From: DATLYF01 sp035575095
GTDB taxonomy: Bacteria > Pseudomonadota > Gammaproteobacteria > Competibacterales > Competibacteraceae
Length of the DNA: 27,342 bases
Direction: 5' to 3'
Assembly: GCA_035575095.1 (NCBI GenBank)
Contig: DATLYF010000088.1
Location: 1-27,342, forward strand
The notes beneath the pieces were generated by a model. The model saw nothing but the letters and a program-made list of their open reading frames with translations. It did no database searches and was not told where the DNA came from. The position numbers were made by a program, and so were the translations under genes. Shown here one piece after another: positions 17,939 through 26,994 of this stretch (within the stretch, counting starts at the first letter, position 1; every line of letters begins with the position of its first letter).

Positions 17939-18721
17939 TCAGCGTGCGGTCCAGCCGCCGTCCACGGCGATGGCCTGGCCAGTGAGCTGGGCGCCGCCCG
18001 CGGAGGCCAGAAACACCACCAGCTCACCGAGCTGCTCCGGCGTGACGAACTGCCGCGACGGCTGCTTCTCTTCCAAGAGCTCGCACTGCGCCTGCTCCAC
18101 CGGGATGCCCTCGACCCGCGCCCGGTCCTCGATCTGCTTCTGCACCAGCGGGGTCAGCACCCAGCCCGGACAGACGGCGTTGCAGGTCACGCCCCGGCCT
18201 GCGGTCTCCAGCGCCACTACTTTGGTCAGGCCGATCAGGCCGTGCTTGGCGGCGACGTAAGCGGACTTGTGCACCGAGCCTACCAGGCCGTGCACCGAAG
18301 CGATGTTGACGATGCGCCCAAAGCCCCGCTCCAGCATACCCGGCAGGGCGCTGCGGATGGCGTAGAAGGCGGCGCTGAGATTGAGCGCCAGGATGGCGCT
18401 CCAGCGTTCCGCCGGGAATTCGTGCACAGGCGCGGTGTACTGGATGCCGGCATTGTTGACTAGGATATCGAGGCGGCCGAAGCGGCTCAGGGTGGTGTTG
18501 ATCAACTCCTCCACCCCTTCCATCCGGCCCAGGTCGGTGCCGCTGAAAGCAGTCTCCACACCGAACTCGGCCGCCAGCGCATCGCACAAGGTGCGCGCCT
18601 CCCCGGGATCGGCCAAGCCGTTCAGCATAAGGTGGCTGCCGGCGGCGGCCAGGCAGCGGGCGATACCCAGCCCGATGCCGCTAGTGGAGCCGGTGATGAG
18701 GGCAACAGTGTCGTGAGGCAT
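17939..18721 (-). CDS. bdhA: 3-hydroxybutyrate dehydrogenase
   Basis: BdhA oxidises (R)-3-hydroxybutyrate to acetoacetate, reducing NAD+. The 260-residue length is exact for the family. It is a classical short-chain dehydrogenase: ALITGSTSGIGLGIA at the N-terminus (TGxxxGIG), LVNNAGIQ, the catalytic Ser in NIASVHGLVGS, and Tyr/Lys in SAYVAAKHG. The 3-hydroxybutyrate dehydrogenase traits VHKSAYVAAKHGLIGLTK, CNAVCPGWVLTPLVQKQIED and the C-terminal VDGGWTAR are all present. ATG at 18721 has GAGGAG 7 bases upstream; an extended start at 18787 would run through the sigma-54 element and is rejected. It is the first gene of the bdhA - patatin - NDH-2 unit. Confidence 0.94.
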   Translation of the reverse strand: MPHDTVALITGSTSGIGLGIARCLAAAGSHLMLNGLADPGEARTLCDALAAEFGVETAFSGTDLGRMEGVEELINTTLSRFGRLDILVNNAGIQYTAPVHEFPAERWSAILALNLSAAFYAIRSALPGMLERGFGRIVNIASVHGLVGSVHKSAYVAAKHGLIGLTKVVALETAGRGVTCNAVCPGWVLTPLVQKQIEDRARVEGIPVEQAQCELLEEKQPSRQFVTPEQLGELVVFLASAGGAQLTGQAIAVDGGWTAR

Positions 18722-18783
18722 GGGATTGCTCCTCTCGATGTAATTGGACATGCCGTCGTGGAGGACGGCACAGCCATTTCTTG

Positions 18784-18798
18784 GCAACCCCTGTGCCA
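18784..18798 (-). promoter_or_regulatory. Sigma-54 (RpoN) -24/-12 promoter of bdhA
   Basis: On the minus strand the site reads TGGCACAGGGGTTGC. It matches TGGCACG-N4-TTGC with a single difference and exact spacing between the invariant GG and GC. Transcription would start near 18773, leaving a leader of about 50 bases before the bdhA ATG at 18721. In Pseudomonas aeruginosa the 3-hydroxybutyrate genes are known to depend on RpoN and an enhancer-binding protein, which supports the call. Confidence 0.8.
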
Positions 18799-18859
18799 GT
18801 CAGACAAAAATTTTATAATTCAATTAGTTAAAAAATATCTTTTAGGAATTTCGGAGAAT

Positions 18860-18883
18860 AATGCCACGATATTTCGTGGCATT
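18860..18883. promoter_or_regulatory. Perfect inverted repeat, likely activator site for bdhA
   Basis: AATGCCACGA at 18860-18869 and TCGTGGCATT at 18874-18883 are perfect inverted arms around TATT. The centre lies about 100 bases upstream of the start expected from the sigma-54 element, the usual place for an enhancer-binding-protein dimer. It also lies 50 bases after the stop of the zeta-like gene and could act as its terminator, but no T run follows. Confidence 0.55.
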
Positions 18884-18931
18884 GTCCATTGCCGGCAGCG
18901 ATATTTCGGCGCTCGTTCATCGCCGTCTTGC

Positions 18932-20203
18932 TCATGCCTCCTGTTCCAGCGAATCGATCCGCGCCCCTTGCTCGATGTGTCGGGCGATGCGCTCGCGGAT
19001 CGCCGCCGCAGAGTGCAAGATGTCTTGCTCGAGTCGCCGTGCCAGATGGCGGTAGGCGATCTCCAGCTCCGGGAAGTGGCGCGTACTCTCCGCCGCTTCC
19101 AGCAGCCGGAAAGCATCGGCCCGGGTCAGCCGTATCGCCCGCTCCGTGGCCTCCGCGGCACTGCCGTAGCGCTGGCGCAACTGCGCCAAGGCCTGTAGTC
19201 CCTGAACCACGTAAGCGCGGCGGCTCTCTGCGGTGCCACCGGCCCGCGCCAGCTTGCCACCGTCGATGTAGCTATAGGCGATACTGTGGAACACTCCTAC
19301 CTCGACGGGGTGGTCGTTGAGCAGGGCGCGGTCGTGCAGCCGGTAATCGCCGGTCGCCACCCGCTGCAGCACATGGAACGGCGTCACTTGCACCACCGGA
19401 CCGTGATAGCTGTGTGCGCCGGTGATATCGGCATCCTGCAGTCGGGCGATGGCGCCATCGGGTGCCCGGTGCAGCCAGTCCCGCAGCGTCTCCCGCGACC
19501 AGGCGCGGGCCAGGTACGGGCTGAGCAGGCGGGCGTTGACCCAGGGCAGACTCTGCCCCGCCTCGGTGAGTTGCACCGTCTGCTCCTCGACGACAGCGGC
19601 CAGGCGCGACGCTTGGCCCTCGCCGTCGTAGATGTGCGCCACCTGCACCCGCTCGACCACGCTGATCAGCAGACGCATGGCGCCCTCGTAGCGCGTTCGC
19701 CTGCCGCTCGGGTCGGCGTCGCCCTGCCCGGCAGCACCGTCGCGGACCGGATCGCCACTGCCCACAAACACCAGCCCCACTTCGAAGCCGGCGTTGCGCG
19801 CCTCCTCCAACAGCACCAGCCAGGCGGGCGTGCTCATCATCGTGGCGAAGGCGAAAGGCTCACCACGGCGGATGGCAGCCCGGCACAATCCGGCTGTTTC
19901 CGCAGCGACCTTCTGCTTGCGCTCGCGGGCATCGGGAATGCGCTGCTCCAGGTCGCGGGCGATGGCCTCGGCGTCGATGTAGTACCGGGGAAAGCCCGGC
20001 TGCTCCAGGTAGCGGGGATAGAGCGCGGATCGTCCCTGACGGTTGGGGCCGGCAAAGATCACCAGCCGCGGCAGCTCTCCGCTCTGCAGCCACAGGCTCG
20101 GCGCCGGGCCGGCTTGCGGCAAGATCCTCTCTTCACCGCGACGCAGGCCGGCGCCCCTGGAGTGAAAGCCTTGCAGCCATGCTGCGCAGGTCGAGTCCGT
20201 CAT
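18932..20203 (-). CDS. Zeta-toxin-like P-loop protein with degenerate Walker A
   Basis: The 423-residue protein has the order of a zeta-toxin-type kinase in residues about 44-210. RLVIFAGPNRQGRS (46-59) sits where zeta enzymes have GPNGAGKS, so the Walker A lysine is replaced by Arg. YYIDAEAIARDLE (74-86) stands for the usual NaDxIA segment. FAFATMMSTP (117-126) replaces FxFETTLS, and GFEVGLVFVGSGDP (139-152) is the family's strand. RRTRYEGAMRLL and HIYDGEG follow. Residues about 210-423 form a domain I do not recognise, ending in a likely helical or coiled-coil region. ATG at 20203 has GAGGAGG in front. It begins 38 bases after the RNR-like gene and probably shares its transcript. The altered motifs suggest it may bind nucleotide weakly or act on an unusual substrate. 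No antitoxin-like small gene is adjacent. Confidence 0.6.
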   Translation of the reverse strand: MTDSTCAAWLQGFHSRGAGLRRGEERILPQAGPAPSLWLQSGELPRLVIFAGPNRQGRSALYPRYLEQPGFPRYYIDAEAIARDLEQRIPDARERKQKVAAETAGLCRAAIRRGEPFAFATMMSTPAWLVLLEEARNAGFEVGLVFVGSGDPVRDGAAGQGDADPSGRRTRYEGAMRLLISVVERVQVAHIYDGEGQASRLAAVVEEQTVQLTEAGQSLPWVNARLLSPYLARAWSRETLRDWLHRAPDGAIARLQDADITGAHSYHGPVVQVTPFHVLQRVATGDYRLHDRALLNDHPVEVGVFHSIAYSYIDGGKLARAGGTAESRRAYVVQGLQALAQLRQRYGSAAEATERAIRLTRADAFRLLEAAESTRHFPELEIAYRHLARRLEQDILHSAAAIRERIARHIEQGARIDSLEQEA

Positions 20204-20241
20204 GACCGGTCCTCCTCTGCTCGGTCTGTCCTGCGATCCCG

Positions 20242-22131
20242 TCAACCCACCGCCGTAGCGGCGGTCCGCGCCGGCTGCTGGTAGGGATCCTGCACGCGCC
20301 GCTCCACCTCGTGGAGTCTCTGCCACAGCGCCTGGTCCTCAGCGGAGGACAGCTTCTGCAGGGGCGCGTTGGGGTGCTTGCCGTCCCCCCAGTAGGCCAT
20401 CAGGGCGACACCGCTGAGGATGCCCTGATGGCGCCAGATGAATTCCTTCACCGCTGTCCACTCCTCATCCTTGACCGAGACGGTATTGGAGACATTGTGG
20501 CTCACCGGGTCTCGGGTATCGCGCTGCCCGACGCTGACCCAGTTGAGCAGGGTCAGCTTGACCAGCTCCAGCATCTCGGTGGCGGAGACCTGCTGCGCCG
20601 TGAGCGCGTCGTCGGGAGCATGCACGGCGAACACCATGCGCTCGTTCTCCTCGTGGCCGACCGCCAGCTCCGGGAAACGGCGTTTGAAGGCATGGTGAGC
20701 GGGGTGGTACTTGCGCGGCACGAAGCGCATCAGGTAGCGCTCGGCATGGCGCGGATGGATGCCCGGCGAGGTGCCGCCCAGCAGCAGCGAGGTCTTGCCG
20801 GCCGGTTTGATCAGGGTGGTGCGCTTGGCCGGGCGGATGCCGATGCGGCGGGCGATGTCGGCGTTGGTCATCAGCACTTCGTGCGCCGCCTCGCGCAGAT
20901 AGCGGGGGTTGAAGGCGACCCTGGGATTGTCCGCCATGCCGGTGATGCCGACGCCGATCAGGGCGTCGCGCTCGCACAGCCAGCGGCTGACCGGCCCGAG
21001 CATGGCGTCGATGTCGGTATAGGCCGCCTGCAGGGTATTGAGCAGCGCAGCGGCGCGGGCAGCGCGCTTGAAGTCCTGCAGACCCTCCAGGGCGGCGCCG
21101 TTGATCTCGCTCAAGCTGCAACCCTGCCAGCCGGAACGACGCTCGCCGGGACGGGCATCGGGCAATATGTCGAGATGTTCCCGATCGAGAGTCAACACCG
21201 GGTAGAACCCGGCCTCGACGCAGGAGTTGGAGCAGGTCTCGGGGTCATCGGTCCAGTACACGCCAGGATCGCCCCACTCTTGGCAGATGTCGAACAGCCG
21301 CTCGTACAGGGCACGGTCGGCGCGGTTGCGCAGCAGCACCGCGGAGTTGTTGGAGCGTCGCCGCCAGGGGTGGGTGGCGTACCAGTTGCCACTCTTGGCA
21401 GCGATCATCTCCTCGTCGTCCGGGGAGAACAGGGCCAGCATGGCGCTGCGCCCGTTGTGGTCGGCGCTGGCGGCCTCGGCGGCGAAGCAGAGCAGGTCAT
21501 AGCACTCGATGGGCCGCAACGTCCGCCCCTCGGCGCTGTCGAATAGTTCGTGGGTGCGCCGCTCCAGCTCCTGCAAAGGTCGTGGTCCTGGCGCGTAGTT
21601 GCCGGAGCAGGCGCAGAGGCTGCCGCCGGCGCGGATGCGATGGGTATCGAGATGCACCCGTACCCCTTGGAAGCGGCCCTGCACCATCTGGTCGAAAGCC
21701 CGGCTCCAGCCCTCGATGGAATCCTCCACCAGATACCCGGTCTCGCGCTGGACCGGGACAACGGCAGGCAGTGCCGCGACGTGATGGCGCTGCACGGAGA
21801 AACCGATCCCACCCCCCGACAACAGGACGAACAGGGCCTCGCCGAACACCTCGGGACGGTTGATATGGGTTCCCCAGGTGTTATAGATGCGGACATGATT
21901 CCTTTCGATGGCGGCGCCGGCGTATTGCAGCGAGCGCATCGCCGGCAACGCCAGGCCAGCCCTGACCTGAGCGATCGCCCACTGAATTTCGGCTTTGAGA
22001 TGAGGGAATCGGCGGATGTGCATGGAAGCCAGGCGATGCAGACATTCCTCGAAGGTTTCGGATCGTTGCTCCAGCGCGTTCCAACGAGCATAACCGGTCG
22101 CGAATACGTACTCCCGCAGCAGGCCACTCAT
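20242..22131 (-). CDS. Class II ribonucleotide-reductase-like protein, atypical
   Basis: The 629-residue protein follows the plan of monomeric adenosylcobalamin-type (class II) ribonucleotide reductases without an ATP cone. It has YARW and RSETFEECL near the start, LPAMRSLQYAG, GGGIGFSVQRHHVAALP (107-122), VEDSIEGW (135-142), LFSPDDEEM, RSNNS (259-263), NSCVEAG (302-308) with the thiyl-type Cys304 between Asn302 and Glu306, GCSLSEIN (Cys338), TLIKPAGKTSLLLGGTSPGI (439-458), and a C-terminal NAPLQKL. In ordinary enzymes IYNC supplies the first redox cysteine; here it is IYNTW, with Thr85. No cysteine follows residue 386, so the C-terminal reducing pair is absent. An extra CAC lies at 173-175. 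ATG at 22131 has CAGGAG 7 bases upstream. Normal thiol-driven ribonucleotide reduction looks impossible; the true reaction is unknown. Confidence 0.75.
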   Translation of the reverse strand: MSGLLREYVFATGYARWNALEQRSETFEECLHRLASMHIRRFPHLKAEIQWAIAQVRAGLALPAMRSLQYAGAAIERNHVRIYNTWGTHINRPEVFGEALFVLLSGGGIGFSVQRHHVAALPAVVPVQRETGYLVEDSIEGWSRAFDQMVQGRFQGVRVHLDTHRIRAGGSLCACSGNYAPGPRPLQELERRTHELFDSAEGRTLRPIECYDLLCFAAEAASADHNGRSAMLALFSPDDEEMIAAKSGNWYATHPWRRRSNNSAVLLRNRADRALYERLFDICQEWGDPGVYWTDDPETCSNSCVEAGFYPVLTLDREHLDILPDARPGERRSGWQGCSLSEINGAALEGLQDFKRAARAAALLNTLQAAYTDIDAMLGPVSRWLCERDALIGVGITGMADNPRVAFNPRYLREAAHEVLMTNADIARRIGIRPAKRTTLIKPAGKTSLLLGGTSPGIHPRHAERYLMRFVPRKYHPAHHAFKRRFPELAVGHEENERMVFAVHAPDDALTAQQVSATEMLELVKLTLLNWVSVGQRDTRDPVSHNVSNTVSVKDEEWTAVKEFIWRHQGILSGVALMAYWGDGKHPNAPLQKLSSAEDQALWQRLHEVERRVQDPYQQPARTAATAVG

Positions 22132-22400
22132 GATACGACTCCTGATTGTTGTCAGTGGGGGTCAAGTGGTTTTTTGTGAAATATTGCACAACTAAAAACC
22201 ACAATATGACCTGCTGCGTTGGTTAACTAGTTGGCAAAAAAACGGTGAAATAATCACGTATTGGTATGGCATTCCGATTTCTATGCTTATGAATTGCGCC
22301 GAATTCGCATTCATGTTTGTCACAATCAATGAAAACCCCTGCGGAATGCGCCTGGCAGCCGCCGCTTTAGGACTTTTCGATCCGATATAACGATTCCTGC
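22132..22400. promoter_or_regulatory. AT-rich control region of the RNR-like gene
   Basis: This 269-base stretch without genes is clearly richer in A+T than its surroundings and lies upstream of the RNR-like gene. It contains a 16-base palindrome at 22175-22190. I found no convincing sigma-54 element and no NrdR box. A sigma-70 promoter could not be placed with confidence, although several TTG and TATT motifs occur on the minus strand. Confidence 0.5.
22175..22190. promoter_or_regulatory. CRP/FNR-type palindrome upstream of the RNR-like gene
   Basis: The plus strand reads TGTGAAATATTGCACA, a palindrome except at one symmetric pair. It matches the CRP half-site plan TGTGA-N6-TCACA at nine of ten conserved bases. 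It ends about 44 bases upstream of the start codon at 22131. The position suggests direct control near the promoter, but the regulator is not known. Confidence 0.45.
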
Positions 22401-23033
22401 TCAGGGCAAGGCGCTGGACCGTTCCAGCTCGGCCAGACGCCAGGTCAGGTTGCGCCGGGCGCGGGCCTCGTAGCGGGCGGCGAAGAACTCAGTGTGGAAG
22501 ATGCGCGGCCGCGCCAGTAGCGCGGCAAGAAAGGACCGCTCCCGGCGGCAGCATTGTGCCGGGGCGAGGCCGGCGGTCAACTGTTCCGCCCGCAGCGCCG
22601 CACCGTCACGGCGGAAGACGGCACGGTCGCAACCGAGCCCGGCCAGATCGATGTCCACGGTGTAGCGGGCGGCCGGGTCGACGGGATCGGCGCAGTGGGT
22701 GGTGGCCAGGATCAGCGTCGCCACCCGCTCCACGGCGGCGATGCGCCCCGCCGCCCGTTCGCGCAGCCAGTCGGCGCTGCGCTGCTCGTTGTCGGCGGCG
22801 CCCGGATGATAGATCACGTCGTGACACCACAATGCCAGTTCCACCAGGTCCGGCTCCGCTATCCAGGGGCGGGCACGGTCGAACTCCGCCAGGCAACGGC
22901 GAATATGGCGCATGGTGTGGTAGCGGCGATGGGGCTCGGCATAGCGGCGCGCCAGTTCGGCATAGACGCGGCCGGCATCGGCGCCGCCGCAGCGCCGCCA
23001 CAGAGCACGGAAGCGAGCCTCGCCGCGGGTCAT
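22401..23033 (-). CDS. HD-domain metal-dependent phosphohydrolase
   Basis: The 210-residue protein matches the predicted HD-superfamily phosphohydrolases of the COG4339 type. YAEPHRRYHTMRHIRRCL supplies the first histidines, LALWCHDVIYHPG is the HD motif, NEQRSADWL follows, and the distal Asp lies in YTVDIDLAGLG. The C-terminal IFHTEFFAARYEARARRNL is also a family trait. Substrate is unknown. ATG at 23033 has GGAGGGAG 6 bases upstream. It lies just after the nucleotide cyclase gene, so both may be transcribed together. A link to cyclic-nucleotide or nucleotide turnover is only suggested by context. Confidence 0.85.
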   Translation of the reverse strand: MTRGEARFRALWRRCGGADAGRVYAELARRYAEPHRRYHTMRHIRRCLAEFDRARPWIAEPDLVELALWCHDVIYHPGAADNEQRSADWLRERAAGRIAAVERVATLILATTHCADPVDPAARYTVDIDLAGLGCDRAVFRRDGAALRAEQLTAGLAPAQCCRRERSFLAALLARPRIFHTEFFAARYEARARRNLTWRLAELERSSALP

Positions 23034-23051
23034 GGTGGCACTCCCTCCTCT

Positions 23052-24394
23052 TCAGGCAGCGACCCGATCGGTCCGGGTCTCCACGGCGTAGATCGGGGTG
23101 GGGCCGCGCCGTCCGCGCACCGTGACCATGCCCACGGAGCGGAACGGGAAGGCATCGGGGCCGGCCAGATCGCGGGTCTCCTGGGAGACCAGGATGTACG
23201 TACCTCCTTGTTGAGCGGCTCCAGGCGCGCGGCGAGGTTGACCGCATCCCCGTACACCGAATAGGCCAGGCGCGAGCCCGCCCCCACCAGTCCCCCCACC
23301 ACCACACCGCTGTTGATGCCGATGCGCGCCCGCAGGGTCAGTTCGTCGGCGCCGAAGCGGCGTGTTTGCAGCAGCGCCTGGATCTCCATGGCGGCGCACA
23401 GCGCGGCGGCGGCGTGCTCAGGACAGGGTTCGGGCAAGTTGAAGGTCGCCATCACCGCATCACCGATGAACTGCTCCACCACGCCGCCATGACGCTCGAT
23501 GGGCTCGACCACGGCGGCGAAGTAGTCGTTGAGGGTATTGATCAGAGTATCGGGAGCGACCGCCTCGCTCAAACCGGTGAAGCCCTCCAAGTCGATGAAC
23601 AGGATGGTGGCGGGCTTGAGCTCTCCCTGTCCCGCCACCGGTGCCTCGGCCGCCTGGGCCAGGCGCTGCGCCACCCCCATGGGCAGGAAGCGTGCCAGAA
23701 TCATGGCGGTGCTGGACTCGGTCACCGAGCTGACCAGCAGACGGTGAGCACGGTGCATGGCCAGCGCCAGGATAGCGGTGACCGCCAGCAGGGTGATGAT
23801 CTTGTCGAACTCGCCGCCCAGCAGCACGCTGTTGGAGGTGAGGTAGCGCACGTAGTCGCCGGTGATGGCAGGATTGTGGAAATCGCCGCCGATGGCATAG
23901 ACGAGCAGGAACAGCCAGCCCAGGGCCGCCAGCACCCCGGTGGCGACCAGATAGCGGGCCTCGAAGCGCAGCGCGCGCAGGGCAATGAACAGGAACACGT
24001 ACCACAACGTCGGCGCCTTGAGATAGAAAGTGGGCGGCTGGTGATACTGGATATGGAAACTCCAGATCAGCCCGAACAGCAAGGCCATGTCCACGGCGCA
24101 GGACAGATACACTACCACGCCTGGCAGCCGGCCGCGGTGCACCAGCCACAGCCGCAGCAGGGTGAACAGCACATAGGCCGCCAGCGCCCAGGGCACGGGC
24201 ATTAAGGCATCGCCGCCGGTGGGCTTGGGAGCGATGGCGTAGAGCGTGCCGAAGACCAGCACCACCCCGAGCTGCACCTGACCGATCAGGCGCTCGCTGG
24301 AGACCTGCTGCTTGCGCACGATGGCGTGGATGCGCTCTGGCAGCGGCGGGCGGGTGCGGCGGCGTGTCAGCGGGCTGAGGAAGAAGCTCGGCAT
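23052..24394 (-). CDS. Membrane class III adenylate/guanylate cyclase, apparent frameshift
   Basis: The protein (about 447 aa if the frame is restored) has five or six hydrophobic segments in residues about 35-225 and a C-terminal class III cyclase domain. Catalytic features include the metal-binding ILFIDLEGFTGLSEAV, HGGVVEQFIGDAVMATF, GINSGVVVGGLVG and SVYGDAVNLAARLE. Near 23203-23207 the frame breaks: LNKE is followed by VRTSWSP in the first frame. The next frame gives GTYILVSQETRDLAG and a sensible end, GRRGPTPIYAVE. One extra G would restore LNKEGTYILV. The unbroken first frame would instead end at 23030 with a tail unlike the family. ATG at 24394 is weakly preceded by AGGA. A sigma-54-like element lies upstream. 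The product, cAMP or cGMP, cannot be fixed by eye. Confidence 0.88.
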
Positions 24395-24435
24395 GGTCCT
24401 GGCTCTCTGCGGTATGCATCGATGCCTCTAGCGGT

Positions 24436-24450
24436 GCAGAAAGCGGGCCA
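24436..24450 (-). promoter_or_regulatory. Candidate sigma-54 promoter of the cyclase gene
   Basis: On the minus strand TGGCCCGCTTTCTGC keeps the GG and GC at exact -24/-12 spacing, with changes from consensus at A5, C6-G7 context (matching CG) and T12. It lies about 40 bases upstream of the cyclase ATG at 24394 and next to the gene for a sigma-54 activator. The match is weaker than at bdhA. Confidence 0.4.
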
Positions 24451-24497
24451 GAAATTTTTAGACGATAAATCAGCCAGTTATGGATTAGGAAAGCAAT

Positions 24498-24514
24498 GCG
24501 CCGTGACCCGGCGC
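24498..24514 (-). terminator. Possible terminator after the sigma-54 activator gene
   Basis: A 6-bp GC-only stem (GCGCCG at 24498-24503 and CGGCGC at 24509-24514) around TGACC lies about 30 bases after the restored stop of the activator gene. On the minus strand it is followed by ATTGCTTTCC, only a loose T-rich tail. Confidence 0.4.
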
Positions 24515-24543
24515 GGCAACTGCGAATTGTCGCGGATCAGCGA

Positions 24544-26435
<1,892 letters not shown>

Positions 26436-26439
26436 CGAC

Positions 26440-26471
26440 CATGCCCTCCGCTGCGCAGAGCGTAGGGCATG
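26440..26471. repeat. 32-bp imperfect palindrome at the activator start
   Basis: Outer arms CATGCCCT and AGGGCATG are perfect, and 13 of 16 positions pair across the whole element. It lies directly upstream of the ATG at 26435 and contains the GGAGGG ribosome binding site. It could be an operator for self-control or an mRNA hairpin that hides the binding site. Confidence 0.5.
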
Positions 26472-26497
26472 ATAGCGGATGGCGACAGGGGGTTTCA

Positions 26498-26977
26498 TCA
26501 GCGCCGACTCCACCACCAGCCGAGCAGCCGATCCAAGGTCAGCGGGCCGGGCCCATGGGTCAGGGTCACGGCGAGCAGCAGGCCCCACAGCTGGTGGTCG
26601 CGCAGACCGGCCTCGTTCAGCTCCGGGTAGGAGAGCACGGCGATGATATTGAACACGAACAGCGCCAGCGCCGGCAGCCTGCCGCCCAGACCGAGCACCA
26701 GCAGCACCGGCAGGCTCAGCTCCGCCGCCGTGCCCAGCACCGCCGCCCAGTACGGCGACAGCAGCGGCACGTGATACTCGTAGGTGAACAGCAGCAAGGT
26801 GGAGTCGAAGCTGGCGATCTTGGTCAGGCCCGACTTGAAGAACACATTGGCCACCCACAGCCGTACCCCCAGATCCACCAGCGGGGTGAGAGCATCGAGG
26901 GCACGGTGGCAGACGGCAAACAAACGTTGCCCGCGCATGACGACGGGATGGCGCTGGAACATAGCGATGGCATTCAT
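26498..26977 (-). CDS. DoxX family membrane protein (bufferin-operon type)
   Basis: The 159-residue protein has four membrane segments in the DoxX plan: VDLGVRLWVANVFFKSGLTK, FTYEYHVPLLSPYWAAVLGT, AAELSLPVLLVLGLGGRLPA, ALFVFNIIAVLSYPEL and GLLLAVTLTHGPGPLTLDRL. ATG at 26977 has GGAGGA 6 bases upstream and lies 17 bases after the stop of a DUF2063-type gene. DoxX proteins in this setting accompany the DUF692 (MNIO) and DUF2063 enzymes that modify copper-binding bufferin peptides, and are presumed to act in the inner membrane. It is clearly related to the N-terminal half of the DoxX-NDH-2 fusion at 14777-16861. Confidence 0.88.
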   Translation of the reverse strand: MNAIAMFQRHPVVMRGQRLFAVCHRALDALTPLVDLGVRLWVANVFFKSGLTKIASFDSTLLLFTYEYHVPLLSPYWAAVLGTAAELSLPVLLVLGLGGRLPALALFVFNIIAVLSYPELNEAGLRDHQLWGLLLAVTLTHGPGPLTLDRLLGWWWSRR

Positions 26978-26994
26978 GGCTGATCCTCCACAAC

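Noticed and set aside
18860..18883. Intrinsic terminator for the zeta-like gene
   Set aside because: The stem is AT/GC mixed and not followed by a T run; its position fits an activator site for bdhA better, though a double role is possible.
18932..22131. Classical toxin-antitoxin operon
   Set aside because: The zeta-like protein lacks the Walker A lysine and no epsilon-like small antitoxin gene lies beside it; the partner is a 629-residue RNR-like protein.
22132..22400. NrdR box for the RNR-like gene
   Set aside because: The palindrome present has TGTG...CACA ends, opposite to the ACAC...GTGT plan of NrdR boxes, and there is only one.
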